A stretch of DNA of 64,000 nucleotides from Bacteroidales bacterium. Lineage in GTDB: Bacteria > Bacteroidota > Bacteroidia > Bacteroidales > UBA932. The stretch covers positions 1 through 64,000 of the forward strand of contig SUYM01000007.1 in the NCBI GenBank assembly GCA_015060455.1, given 5' to 3'. The notes beneath the pieces are model-generated. The model was not told the DNA's origin. It saw only the letters and a list, made by a program, of their open reading frames with translations, and did no database searches. Each line of letters starts with the position of its first letter. The stretch's first letter is position 1. Position numbers and translations under genes: made by a program. Positions 26,775-36,849 of the stretch are shown here, piece by piece.

Positions 26775-28795
26775 TATTCGGCAGGCGTTTCTTCAACAGG
26801 AAGTTCTTCCTTGATACATCTTACTGCGGCTCCACGGGCCTTTCCGGTCTTCTTGGACGCCAGACGGCTGCTCCATCTTCCGTTCCACGAGAAACTGATC
26901 CAACTCGCCTCGGTAGCGGTAGCCGCCTCGTTATTTGCCCAATAAGCATAACCGGCATGCTGACCATTCTGCTGTGAACTTGTATTGGCCCAGTTGTTTC
27001 CGGACGAAACGCTCTCGTTCCACATCATGCCGGTATAAAGCCACAAGTCGCCTTCGGCCAGAGGATTGTCCACATAGTAATACTTGATGGCCTCTGCTGT
27101 CTCATCTATTGTTCGACCGGTTTCCGGGGTCGTGCTTCCGTCTTTATCGATCTGGCGGAGTATTGCGGCACTCATGACCTTGTATCCCTCCGGACATGGG
27201 TCAAAGACTGTCTTTCTGCCTGACACGGCTCCCCAAAGATCAGACTTGAGAGAAGCATCTGTCTCGGCGCACCAGTCCTTCTTGTCACTGCTGAGGACAA
27301 CCTTATAAGGGTTGGATATTGTCTCGGCGATGGTCATCGTGCCAGTAGTAGTCGTATAAGGAAACTTAGCCGCAATAAGATCCTTCGCATTGAACATGAA
27401 CGGATCCTTTCTTCCCCACTGGAAATATGCGGCAGAAGTGAATACTCCATCGGCTACAGCCGCCTTATTGGCCTCATCTGCAAGCCACCTTCCGGAAAAA
27501 GTCTGACCGAGAGCACGGTCCATCACCTTGCCGTAAGTGCCGCCGCAATCGACATCGGCAGGGGCATCATCGTGGAAGTAGGAGAAAATCATGAAACTCC
27601 ATAACAGATTGTAGTCCTTGTCATAGATACCCACCGTGCCCCATGTTCCTGTCGATGTGTAGTTGTTTCCATTTACGACATCCACGGTAATGGTGCAGTT
27701 CTCCGACACCCTTGATGTAGGACGGGCATTATAAGCATTGCTGCCCCCGATTTCGAGGAGTTTCCTGTTCATATCCGCCTTGGTCAGAATCCCATAATAG
27801 ACAGGCTTGCGCACCTTTGAGAAATCACCTCTCGGTCTGACATCGATAACGCAAGGAACCGTTCCTTCCGCGCCCTTTGTCTTTGCTACCATCACAGTAT
27901 TTGCCGGCCCGTAAGCATAGAAGCCGTGCATTTCACGCGGATCATCCATGACATACCAGTCAACAACAGCCTCATTTGAGACATCTATGTCAAACTCAGT
28001 CACGGCTCCTCCCGCAAGTTTTCCAACTTGCTGAGCCAAAGGAAGGAATACCTTTGTACCTTCCGCGTCAACAAGAGTCACAGCGACGGTTACATTTGCA
28101 CCTGAGAGGTCAACAGGGAGGATGGCGAGCGATGCACTTGCTCCCTGTGCAAGAGGTGCAGGAGAGGCCAATGTAAGCGAAATCCTGTCCTGGGCTCTTT
28201 TGGCTATATTGATTTCACCGTTTTCCTCTACTCTCCAGTCTCCCGCAATACCATGGCCGTCTGCAAGAATTTCCACCATCTCGAGGCTGTATTCCGAATA
28301 CTCTTCTGTGGTGAAGTTGAATTTCACTACGGCATTGGCACATTTCAGCGTAAACGGGACAGCACCGGATTTCTTTGTCACTGCATTGTCAGAGACATAG
28401 ACGGAATACTTACGGACTCCCTCCGCCTCAAACTGCTCGGATGGGAGAGTCATGGTCTGAGGATACTCCGCACCTGCAGGATAAACAGCCTTGACATTAG
28501 TTCCGACCCCCACATTCTCCATCTGGAATGTCCATTTGGCAAAGCCGGCTGATTCTGCGCCAACCGTCGCCTCACCGGCCGAACTCCCATCGTAGGAATA
28601 GACGATTTTTACAGCATCTTCTTCGTTCCACAGCATGGTTCCGTCTGCAAAAACTCCTTCAAAGGTCACAGATGCAAATTCTGTCGGAGGTTCGGACGAG
28701 GACGAGACATTGCCGCCTTCGCCGTCGGGTTTCTCGCAAGCAACAGTGATTATGGCTGCTGCTGACATTAATTTAATCAGATCTGAAATTTTCAT
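26774..28795 (-). CDS. FISUMP-domain surface lipoprotein with fimbrillin-like N-terminus (2)
   Basis: A 673-residue paralogue of the gene at 22909. The lipobox is ITVAC. The N-terminal half has EFASVTFEGVFADG and LWNEEDAVKIVYSYDGS. The C-terminal FISUMP part has MDRALGQTF, FQWGRKDPFMF, FDPCPEGYKVM and RGAAVRCIKE, followed by a short Pro/Glu tail. Like its paralogue it precedes a partner in a lyase/lipoprotein alternation. It probably binds the same glycan at the cell surface. Confidence 0.8.
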   Translation of the reverse strand: MKISDLIKLMSAAAIITVACEKPDGEGGNVSSSSEPPTEFASVTFEGVFADGTMLWNEEDAVKIVYSYDGSSAGEATVGAESAGFAKWTFQMENVGVGTNVKAVYPAGAEYPQTMTLPSEQFEAEGVRKYSVYVSDNAVTKKSGAVPFTLKCANAVVKFNFTTEEYSEYSLEMVEILADGHGIAGDWRVEENGEINIAKRAQDRISLTLASPAPLAQGASASLAILPVDLSGANVTVAVTLVDAEGTKVFLPLAQQVGKLAGGAVTEFDIDVSNEAVVDWYVMDDPREMHGFYAYGPANTVMVAKTKGAEGTVPCVIDVRPRGDFSKVRKPVYYGILTKADMNRKLLEIGGSNAYNARPTSRVSENCTITVDVVNGNNYTSTGTWGTVGIYDKDYNLLWSFMIFSYFHDDAPADVDCGGTYGKVMDRALGQTFSGRWLADEANKAAVADGVFTSAAYFQWGRKDPFMFNAKDLIAAKFPYTTTTGTMTIAETISNPYKVVLSSDKKDWCAETDASLKSDLWGAVSGRKTVFDPCPEGYKVMSAAILRQIDKDGSTTPETGRTIDETAEAIKYYYVDNPLAEGDLWLYTGMMWNESVSSGNNWANTSSQQNGQHAGYAYWANNEAATATEASWISFSWNGRWSSRLASKKTGKARGAAVRCIKEELPVEETPAE

Positions 28796-28809
28796 GACCG
28801 GTCCATCTG

Positions 28810-28959
28810 TTAACAGTTACTTCCCCATGGGTTCTCATCGAAGGATCCCGCAGAACCTCCATCATCAGTGATCGAACCGCTGAGACAGCACTGCTCGATC
28901 AGAATTTCCATCTGCTCGCACTTTGGCGAGAGATAAGCGATTTCTGAATTCTTCTTCAT
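28810..28959 (-). CDS. 49-residue peptide with CC and DDGGSAG motifs
   Basis: A small ORF (ATG at 28959, TAA at 28812-28810) lies between a lyase gene (4 bases) and a FISUMP gene (14 bases) on the same strand. It begins MKKNSEIAYLSPKCEQME, has a central CC, and ends DDGGSAGSFDENPWGSNC. It has no signal peptide. Short peptides with a variable body and a Gly/Asp-rich tail of this type are seen in other Bacteroidales loci, but no function is known to me. Tight packing in the operon argues for translation. Confidence 0.6.
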   Translation of the reverse strand: MKKNSEIAYLSPKCEQMEILIEQCCLSGSITDDGGSAGSFDENPWGSNC

Positions 28960-28963
28960 AAAT

Positions 28964-30952
28964 TCACGGTTTAATTATTGATAATCTTGTTGTCAGTTTC
29001 CATGTTGTTTCCGCCTCCATAGTTCCCTCGAAGCCTACCAAGGTCGCACCTTCGTTATATTCGTCCCATGTCTGTTCTGTATTAGCGTCCCTGACAAAGA
29101 ACTTCAACGCGGCACCGGACTCCTCTGTTGCAGTGAGATACATTGTCACGCCGTTCTGCGACAGGCTTATGCAGGTATCCGAAATCAGTTCCGCATGGGC
29201 CGGAGTGGTCATGGACCATCTCACATCAGGAGTCTTTCCCGCAAGCGAGGTCATCTGGTCTGTCACGACAAGGTCATAACCGTCTCCTTCCGGAACAAGT
29301 TCCACCGTCCTGATCTGCTTATCGACATCATAGTCGGTGCCGTTTCTGTTCAAGGCATAGCATGTAAAGCGGCCGCCAAGCGGATTTTCCTTGCCGTCAT
29401 AATAACTCTTGTCCAACATCGCTCCGGCCTTGTAATGGAATATATTGTCATTCAGAGTAATGACATTATGACAATAGTTGTTGAGTCTGAACACATCCCA
29501 TCTTGTCGAGTTCTGACTATAGTTCCAGAGATCTATGCCGGCTGCTTCAAGGGTGCTGTATGTCTGATTTCCAAGGTCCATAGCCCATCTTGTTCCATAC
29601 GCGTCAAAGATGAAACTTCCTCCATCCATGTGAGCATGAGTGGTATTTGAACGACCTCCCTTGATTGCAAGGTAGAAATCCCTTTGAGGGACAGCAATAT
29701 CAGTATGTACCATTACGGTAGGGTGGACATCCGCTGTCTCGCCACCATACCAGATCTTCTGCTCCGGCGGAGTCATGTTGTCCGCCATCAATGCGGCATC
29801 TGCAAACACTTGCACCAACGGCAGGAAGCGGCGCTCATCGAAGTACTCTCCATAACGCCCATCGGCTATTTTAGGAAGTTCGCTGTAAAGCAGGCTGGCA
29901 TTATCGTAAAATCTTGCCATATACCACAGAGGGATACGCGGATACACCGGCGCCTTGGAGTCTGAATAGTTGAAACACTCACCCGACGGGCCCTCCATGA
30001 AGATTGCCCACAGTCCTGTCTTTTCAAAACCTCGTGAAGATGCTTTCAGGCCGCCATCATGGCCGAATATATTCTCCAGCGCAGCCATCGTTATGACCTG
30101 ATATGATGTGCCGTAAGCCCAGTACATATAACCCTCCGGATAATTTCCGTCATTGCCATAGATAGTCATTCCGTGGGTCCTGTTGTTCTCGACCAGCGTC
30201 TCGATAACCTCCGCCATCGCATATTTGTCTTTTTCATAGCAGGCAATTGCGGCCGCTATGAGTCCTCCAGAACAAACCTGGTTCCAGTTGGCCATATTGT
30301 TGCGGAATGTCTTGCCGTCATCTGTCAGGTACGTGTCAAACGCAAAAGCCTTCAAGGCGTTTCTTGCCCTCTGACGGGTCTCCGGCTTGAGGTCACCGTA
30401 AAGCCAGTCCAGACCGATTGCAACACCAAGAGCCATTTCTCCCACATCGAGATAATGCTCTTTCTGATTCCAGTCGTCATAAGAACACACCTCGTTGATG
30501 GTGTTCTCCGCCTTTGCAAGATAACTGGACTTTCCGGTTATCTTATATGAATAAGAAAGATAGAGGATACGCTCCAAAGCCGTTCTTGACACATCCAGAA
30601 GCCGCTTGCCAATCTTCTTGTACATAAGAGGTCCCTGATTCATGTGCCAGTCTGCACGGGTAATTATCATATCATGAACTGTCGAAAGATAATAATCGGA
30701 ACCTATTGCCTTACTGATGCGGGCAAAGTCATCCGCACGAAGAAGAAGACGAGGATGACCTCCCATCTTCGTGAAATCGAAAGACGTGCTGACCGGATCC
30801 TTGGAAATATCATCCTTCTCCTCCGGTCCCACCTCCACATACTTAGGAGCAGGAACCTCAGGCTTCTCGATTTCCGGGATATCAACAGTGCAGCAAACAG
30901 CGAAAACACCCGCCGAAAGCACTGAAATTGCTGATAATATTCGTTTAGTCAT
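28964..30952 (-). CDS. Heparinase II/III-fold polysaccharide lyase (2)
   Basis: A lipoprotein lyase of about 662 residues. The start was placed at MTKRILSAISVLSAG, giving lipobox FAVCC; an upstream ATG at 31018 would overlap susD and has no signal sequence. The toroid motifs are MANWNQVCSGG and GNYPEGYMYWAYGT. The second domain has THAHMDGGSF and DLWNYSQNSTRWDVFRL. It is similar throughout to the lyase at 24966, so the two are paralogues. It lies directly after susD and probably acts at the cell surface. Confidence 0.82.
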   Translation of the reverse strand: MTKRILSAISVLSAGVFAVCCTVDIPEIEKPEVPAPKYVEVGPEEKDDISKDPVSTSFDFTKMGGHPRLLLRADDFARISKAIGSDYYLSTVHDMIITRADWHMNQGPLMYKKIGKRLLDVSRTALERILYLSYSYKITGKSSYLAKAENTINEVCSYDDWNQKEHYLDVGEMALGVAIGLDWLYGDLKPETRQRARNALKAFAFDTYLTDDGKTFRNNMANWNQVCSGGLIAAAIACYEKDKYAMAEVIETLVENNRTHGMTIYGNDGNYPEGYMYWAYGTSYQVITMAALENIFGHDGGLKASSRGFEKTGLWAIFMEGPSGECFNYSDSKAPVYPRIPLWYMARFYDNASLLYSELPKIADGRYGEYFDERRFLPLVQVFADAALMADNMTPPEQKIWYGGETADVHPTVMVHTDIAVPQRDFYLAIKGGRSNTTHAHMDGGSFIFDAYGTRWAMDLGNQTYSTLEAAGIDLWNYSQNSTRWDVFRLNNYCHNVITLNDNIFHYKAGAMLDKSYYDGKENPLGGRFTCYALNRNGTDYDVDKQIRTVELVPEGDGYDLVVTDQMTSLAGKTPDVRWSMTTPAHAELISDTCISLSQNGVTMYLTATEESGAALKFFVRDANTEQTWDEYNEGATLVGFEGTMEAETTWKLTTRLSIIKP

Positions 30953-30962
30953 AATGTATATT

Positions 30963-32783
30963 CTAATATGTCCATCCTTCTGTCGGTGTGAGATTAGGAT
31001 TCCTCTGGGTCTCAACAAGCGGAACCGGCCATATAGTCATATATTCCTTCCAGTGCCATCTGTGACCGACAAAGTTGCCCCACATTGACTTGAGTCCGCT
31101 CGTGCCTCCCTGGCATTTCGTATCCTTGTATGTTCCCCATCGGATTTCATCAAAATAATTCACGCCTTCAAGAGGGAACTCCACCCTCTTTTCATACTGA
31201 ATCTTCTTACGAAGGTCCCATCTTGTGTTCACGGCATTTTTGCCTTCTCCCTTTTCCAGTGCAATCATTCCCGCCCGTGCCCGAATTTCATTGACTATGG
31301 CAAGCGCCTCATCAAAACGGTCTTTCTCATTCAGAGCCTCAGCAAGAGAAAGATAAACGTCTGTGTATCTGATCAGAGGGAAATCACAATGACACCTGCG
31401 GCGGTCGATATAACGTCCCTTTTCGGTTTCATTATACTTCCTGTACAGGTAATAGAACGAATTTCTCTTGTCATGCCACATATCCTTTCCGTCGCAGTCA
31501 CCATCTGTTCCTCTCTCAATGAAAGGCCACCTCAACTGCTTACCCAACATGGGGTTGCCGCTGTTATGATAAGGGCTGTAGCAATCAATCGGAGTATATG
31601 GTGTGATAACAGTCTTCAAAAGACGCGGATCTCTCGACTGATAAGCCTTCATAAGCCGTTCTTCATTGCCGTTGTCAAGATAATAGGTGTCCATGACGGT
31701 GGCTCCGATGCGTGTGACCGCGCCACTATATGCGGTCTTATATTCATCTTTATCACTGGACTTCAGCCCGTCACGCAGGAAGAACACCTCACGCTGCACT
31801 TCCGTAAGGTTCTTCCAGCCCGGAAGATGGTCGTTCCAGTCAAATGCGCTTCCGTCGGCATTGTAGTAAGAATCGACGAAGTCCGGATTGGGCATAAGTT
31901 CCGACCATGCGTCATAGTGATCCCGTGCTCCTATGATATTCTGGATATTGCTCGAATAGCCGCTGGTCTCATCAAACTGAAGAGGAAATATCATTTCCTT
32001 GTCCTTCTCGTTTTCATACTTGAAGAAGTCTTCCCACTCTCCATTCCAAAGTCCGTAACCGCACTCGGCCACCTTCTCAAAATCCGCAATGGCAAGATCC
32101 CATTGTTTCAGCCACATATATATCTGACCTCTCAAAGCATAGGCAGCACCCTTTGACGGGCGTCCGTAATTGGCGGTCAGTGTGTTATCCGGACAATACT
32201 CGCACTCGATGTTGTGAGTAAGATCCTCAATACATAGAGCCCATACCTGCTCCGCGGTTGAGGCTTCCCTTGTCGCCTCATCGGCTGTAATCGGGGCCTT
32301 GTATATAGGGACACCTCGGAAAAGCATGTTCAGACGATGATAGAAGAAGGCACGCATGAAACGCGCTTCACACATATACCGGTTGTACTTTTCGTCTGAA
32401 AGCCCTGCCTTCTGGAGATTTGCAAGAGCGTCGTTACACCTGTGGATGCCTTCATATCCGAACTGCCACTCACGGGTAAACCAATTGAATCCTGCACTCG
32501 GCGCGGTTGACGAAAGTATGGTGACACTGTTATAATACGCCGTATTGAAGCCCAAAGCCTCTATGCCATTCCAATTGAGACCGGTAGTTTCGGCAGGCTT
32601 CGTCTTTTCAAGATCATTGTTGTACAACACGCTGTATATGCCCGCGATACCCTTGTCGGCAAGGCTTTCTGATGTCCACATCACTCCCGACGAGACTTCG
32701 TCGTATGGATACTTATCTAATGAGCAGGCAGCCAGAGACAGGCAGCAGAATAATGCTGTTATTATATTTTTCATCATTTTCAT
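30963..32783 (-). CDS. SusD-like surface glycan-binding lipoprotein
   Basis: A 606-residue SusD/RagB protein that forms the lid of the SusC channel and binds the oligosaccharide. The lipobox is LAACS. Typical features are the tetratricopeptide-like helices (AYALRGQIYMWLKQWDLAIADFEKV) and the C-terminal RYTDVYLSLAEALNE and EYMTIWPVPLVETQRNPNLT. It starts 4 bases after susC ends. Confidence 0.95.
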   Translation of the reverse strand: MKMMKNIITALFCCLSLAACSLDKYPYDEVSSGVMWTSESLADKGIAGIYSVLYNNDLEKTKPAETTGLNWNGIEALGFNTAYYNSVTILSSTAPSAGFNWFTREWQFGYEGIHRCNDALANLQKAGLSDEKYNRYMCEARFMRAFFYHRLNMLFRGVPIYKAPITADEATREASTAEQVWALCIEDLTHNIECEYCPDNTLTANYGRPSKGAAYALRGQIYMWLKQWDLAIADFEKVAECGYGLWNGEWEDFFKYENEKDKEMIFPLQFDETSGYSSNIQNIIGARDHYDAWSELMPNPDFVDSYYNADGSAFDWNDHLPGWKNLTEVQREVFFLRDGLKSSDKDEYKTAYSGAVTRIGATVMDTYYLDNGNEERLMKAYQSRDPRLLKTVITPYTPIDCYSPYHNSGNPMLGKQLRWPFIERGTDGDCDGKDMWHDKRNSFYYLYRKYNETEKGRYIDRRRCHCDFPLIRYTDVYLSLAEALNEKDRFDEALAIVNEIRARAGMIALEKGEGKNAVNTRWDLRKKIQYEKRVEFPLEGVNYFDEIRWGTYKDTKCQGGTSGLKSMWGNFVGHRWHWKEYMTIWPVPLVETQRNPNLTPTEGWTY

Positions 32784-32787
32784 AGTT

Positions 32788-35700
32788 TTAGAAAGACACC
32801 TGAAGTCCTACTGCATACTGACGGATAAGAGGATAGCCGACCGATGTACCTATCTCAGGATCAAGACCGGGGAATTTTGTTATCGTCAGCAGATTCTCTC
32901 CTGAGAGATATACCCTGATCTTGTCCATTCTGATTTTCTCCATCCATTTCTTAGGGAAGGTATATCCGATCTGAGCGTTCTTGAGTTTAAGGTAATCACC
33001 CTTATAGAGCCAGAAATCGCTCTCAAGGCCATTATCACCCTGACTGCTGTTCCTCAGTCGAGGATATGTAGCGTTGATATTGGTGCGCAGATCCTCCTTA
33101 TTTGACGGATCGAAGAAATAATGGTCATCAGCCACTCTCCGGGAGATACCTCGTCCATTGGATGTCTGTGAACTATTGTAGATGGCATGATTCCAATAAA
33201 GGTCAAAACCTGCCGAACCGGCCCAGAGCATGAAGAAATCCAGACCTTTCCAGTTAAGGGAAACCTCGAAACCGAAATTATAAAGAGGGGTGGAGGATGT
33301 TCCCATGAGGTTTGCGTCATTGGTATCGCCGTAGTTTCCGTCACCGTTGGCATCCTCATATATAAGGTCACCATACCAGAGAGCGTTCTTGCCTACCTTT
33401 GTGACTCCATTGAACGAATAGCCCTGAGCAATCATGGCCCTTACCCACTCCATATCGGACTCTGTCCTGATCATGCCGTCCTTAGGTCCCTGCCCGAGTC
33501 CCGGTTCGCCGTTCCTGTATGTTCCGTCACCGCGATAGACCTTTCTCATGTAGTACTCACCCATCATTCTGTCTTCGAGTATCACTCCGCCGAAACCGCT
33601 CTGGGCCACATCTCCGTAGTTATTGTAGAACTTATCCGGGAATCCCTTCTCATCGTAAGTCCAGTACCTTTTGAGTTTACCCTTGTACTTGATGACCTTG
33701 TTGGCATTGTAGGCATAATTTCCCTTTACCGAGTAGAAGAAATCTCCCACAGTATCCCTCCACCCGAGAGAAAGTTCGATACCCATATTCCTTACAGCCG
33801 CTATATTCTTTGTCGCACCCTTCACATTACCCATAGTGATTGGTATTGAAGGGGTATAGAGAATGCCTGAGGTGAGTTTGTGATAAGCCTCGAACTCTCC
33901 GGAAAGCCTGTCTTCAAAGAAACCGAAGTCGATACCGAGATTGCTGATCTTTGTTGCCTCCCACCTCAGTGTGTCGTTACCGAGTTTTGTAACGGCCAGG
34001 CCGGTTACCGGTATTCCATCTACAACCGCCTTGTTGACATCGTATGTCGCCTGATAATCGTAATTACCTGAGGCATTGTTTCCCAACATGCCCCACGACG
34101 CTCTCAACTTGAGATTAGAAAGCCACGCCGATGTGGCCTCCATGAAACGCTCCCGCGAAATCACCCATCCGGCAGAGAAAGAAGGGAAATATCCCCATCG
34201 GCTTTCCGGGGCGAATCTTGACGAGCCGTCACATCTCAAATTGGCTTCGAAGAGGTACCTTGACTTGTACGCATAGTTAAGTCTTCCGAAAAACGACATC
34301 AGCGCCCATTCATACTCGGAACTTGAACTGCTGGAAAGAGAGGTCGCCGAATTGAGGGTGTGGAGGCTCCAGTCGGTCATACCCTTCCTTGTGACCGAAA
34401 ACGATTTCGCATGATAATTGGAAGTCGTGAAACCGGCGAGAGCGCCGACATCATGTCCATCACCGAACTCCTTGCCGTATCGTACAAGAATTTCCGAATT
34501 GAGACGCTCATTCTTGCTTGACTTGTTTGTTATGGTCCCGTTTTCCAATGAACTGCTGTTCACCCGCTTGTCGAGGACATAGTTCCATGTGCCGTTGGGC
34601 TGATTCCAGGAGGCATACTCGAAGAAATCCGGAGCATAATTGGCACTCATCTCTATTGAAAGCCCGTCATAAGGCTTTATCTTGGCATAGGCGGTAAGGT
34701 TTATTCTTGTTGACTTGTCATATCCGTCACGGGTATTCATCTGCGCAAAGATATTGTTCGCAGTTGTGGACTCCTCGATGGCGGCAGGCTGTCCCCACTT
34801 GTTCGCAGAGCCCGGATAAAGACCGGGTGTGGTAAGGTGAAGATACTCGAAACCACGTGCTATGTCAGTCATACCAAGTTCACGATAAACTCCATTGATG
34901 CGGGTTCCTATATCCAGCCACTTTGCGACCTTGTATTCCACATTCGTGCGGAACTGAATCTGCTCCATGCCCGAATCCATGCCTTTTTCGTTCATGATAC
35001 CGTCAGTATCCTGATAACCGATGGAAACGAACCAGTTAGATTTTTCGTTTCCGCCCTGCACCGAAAGGTTGTGCTTGTGCTGGAAACCGTTTCCGATAAT
35101 CTCGTCAAACCAATCGGTGTTAGGATAGGCTATATAATTCGGAACTCCGTAGGCGTTCAGTTCATTCGGAGCCTGTGCCGCAGCCTGCCAGGCCTGGATT
35201 GTTGACGGGTCGAACACGATTCCGGTACCCACATTCTCACATCCCTCGTTAATCAGACTCATGTGACGGGCGTAGTCGCTGACAAGAGAAAGATTGTTCT
35301 GCGCCGTCTGCAATGAGCCGATGAACGAATAGTTAACCTTCGTCTTGCCTTTGCCGGATTTTGTCGTCACCAGAATGACACCGTTTGCCGCACGCGAACC
35401 GTAAATTGCAGCAGAGGCGGCATCCTTGAGAATCGTGATGCTTGCAATGTCTTCCGTATTGACATTGTTCATGTCCCATTCGATACCGTCCACCAGCACA
35501 AGAGGTCCGTTGGCTCCACTTGTGAGAGTTCCGTTTCCTCTGATTCTTATGGATGCCCCGTCAGAGCCCGGTTGACCCGAAGACTGAGCAACCGCTACTC
35601 CGGACGACACTCCGGCGAGAGCGGCAGAAGCATTAGGCACCGGACGGCTTGACATCTCCTCATCGAAATTTACTGTCGAGATGGAACCGGTCAGGTTGAT

Positions 35701-36057
35701 TTTCTTCTGCACGCCGTAGCCGACGACGACCACCTGTTCAAGAAGTTCCACGTCCGACTGCATGACAATCTCCACATGCTGAGGCCCCGTGACCGCCATT
35801 TCGTAATTCTTGAAACCTATGGAAGAGAACTCCAGCACGGAACCGTTCCTCACATCGATGGTGAAATTGCCGTCAATGTCTGTTATCGTTCCGTTGGAAG
35901 TACCCTTTTCCATAACTGCCGCTCCCGGTAAACCAAGTCCCTGTTCGTCCTTCACAACACCATAGACGGTGTCAAGACTTTGGGCCCTGAGCATCGGTGC
36001 GAGAAGAAGGAAAAAGGAAATGAAAATGCCGGGCAGGCGTGTAATGATACTTTTCAT
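32788..36057 (-). CDS. SusC-like TonB-dependent transporter
   Basis: A 1089-residue outer membrane importer for oligosaccharides. After a signal peptide comes a carboxypeptidase-regulatory-like domain (VYGVVKDEQGLGLPGAAV). The TonB-box region EQVVVVGYGVQKK and the plug (SIRIRGNGTLTSGANGPLVL, DAASAAIYGSRAANGVILV) follow, then the long barrel ending AVGLQVSF. The pair with SusD is what defines the PUL. Confidence 0.96.
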   Translation of the reverse strand: MKSIITRLPGIFISFFLLLAPMLRAQSLDTVYGVVKDEQGLGLPGAAVMEKGTSNGTITDIDGNFTIDVRNGSVLEFSSIGFKNYEMAVTGPQHVEIVMQSDVELLEQVVVVGYGVQKKINLTGSISTVNFDEEMSSRPVPNASAALAGVSSGVAVAQSSGQPGSDGASIRIRGNGTLTSGANGPLVLVDGIEWDMNNVNTEDIASITILKDAASAAIYGSRAANGVILVTTKSGKGKTKVNYSFIGSLQTAQNNLSLVSDYARHMSLINEGCENVGTGIVFDPSTIQAWQAAAQAPNELNAYGVPNYIAYPNTDWFDEIIGNGFQHKHNLSVQGGNEKSNWFVSIGYQDTDGIMNEKGMDSGMEQIQFRTNVEYKVAKWLDIGTRINGVYRELGMTDIARGFEYLHLTTPGLYPGSANKWGQPAAIEESTTANNIFAQMNTRDGYDKSTRINLTAYAKIKPYDGLSIEMSANYAPDFFEYASWNQPNGTWNYVLDKRVNSSSLENGTITNKSSKNERLNSEILVRYGKEFGDGHDVGALAGFTTSNYHAKSFSVTRKGMTDWSLHTLNSATSLSSSSSSEYEWALMSFFGRLNYAYKSRYLFEANLRCDGSSRFAPESRWGYFPSFSAGWVISRERFMEATSAWLSNLKLRASWGMLGNNASGNYDYQATYDVNKAVVDGIPVTGLAVTKLGNDTLRWEATKISNLGIDFGFFEDRLSGEFEAYHKLTSGILYTPSIPITMGNVKGATKNIAAVRNMGIELSLGWRDTVGDFFYSVKGNYAYNANKVIKYKGKLKRYWTYDEKGFPDKFYNNYGDVAQSGFGGVILEDRMMGEYYMRKVYRGDGTYRNGEPGLGQGPKDGMIRTESDMEWVRAMIAQGYSFNGVTKVGKNALWYGDLIYEDANGDGNYGDTNDANLMGTSSTPLYNFGFEVSLNWKGLDFFMLWAGSAGFDLYWNHAIYNSSQTSNGRGISRRVADDHYFFDPSNKEDLRTNINATYPRLRNSSQGDNGLESDFWLYKGDYLKLKNAQIGYTFPKKWMEKIRMDKIRVYLSGENLLTITKFPGLDPEIGTSVGYPLIRQYAVGLQVSF

Positions 36058-36070
36058 TAGTTATTGAGTT

Positions 36071-36847
36071 TTAGAATAGACTGTTAAGCACTTTTGCCAA
36101 CCGGTAGCCGGCATACTGCATCTGGGTCTCGATAAGTGGCATCGCCGCATTTACAAAATCCTGCCCCAGAGTGTCCCCCGGTTTTGAAAGTTCAAACTGA
36201 ACCATGCAGCGCTGCACATTGTCGGCGGCCCAATCCTCGACCGTACCTGCTGTCACGCCCTTGATTTCCTCCCTTGTCAGAAGGTCAAGTTCATCGGCAT
36301 ACTCGGTCGCAGACCATTTCCTGCACGAAAGAAAGGCCATATAGTCCCAGACACTGTGAATCTTTATATCCACCGCGGGCTTGTATGTGCCTGCACAGAA
36401 CTTTACCCAGTAGTTGTACTTGCGGCCCTTGAATGCTATATGCGACGGGCAGTGCATGTCCGCCACACAGTGGATGATATATTTAAGATTGACCGCTATG
36501 GTAGAATCTGTCTGGTTTTTATGATCTTTCAGTATCTCCACCGCATTATTGATTGCCTGCACGGCATCACCCTGAGGACGTGGAAAATAGTTCAGGTCCT
36601 CATCCACAGCAAACGCATGCCATGTGTCAATGAATTTATACTCCGGAGTATGACGCCAGTCGTCCATCCATGTTGAATAGTACATGATTGAATGGCCTCC
36701 GAGACATTTTTCGATCTTCTTCTTTGCAGACGGTTTCAGATGTTTCTCTGCAAGAACCGTGATGATGTCGTGGCATTCATGACCGAATCCGAAAGCAGGT
36801 GAACAGAGAATCAGTGCAGCAAAAACAATAAGAAGAATTCTTTTCAT
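36071..36847 (-). CDS. S1/P1-type nuclease, divergent copy
   Basis: A 258-residue secreted protein of the S1/P1 nuclease family (zinc-dependent cleavage of single-stranded nucleic acid). The signal peptide is followed by FGHECHDIITVLAEKHL, where active members have a Trp as mature residue 1 (compare AWGPKGHDVV in the paralogue at 39713). The central motif is IIHCVADMHCPSH, but the usual DRGGND that follows is absent. IHSVWDY is retained. The site may be altered. It is a member of the PUL operon, 3 bases after GH88. Confidence 0.78.
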   Translation of the reverse strand: MKRILLIVFAALILCSPAFGFGHECHDIITVLAEKHLKPSAKKKIEKCLGGHSIMYYSTWMDDWRHTPEYKFIDTWHAFAVDEDLNYFPRPQGDAVQAINNAVEILKDHKNQTDSTIAVNLKYIIHCVADMHCPSHIAFKGRKYNYWVKFCAGTYKPAVDIKIHSVWDYMAFLSCRKWSATEYADELDLLTREEIKGVTAGTVEDWAADNVQRCMVQFELSKPGDTLGQDFVNAAMPLIETQMQYAGYRLAKVLNSLF

Positions 36848-36849
36848 GC

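Noticed and set aside
30953..31018. Start of the second lyase at ATG 31018
   Set aside because: It would overlap susD by 56 bases and place 22 non-signal residues before a clear lipoprotein signal peptide.
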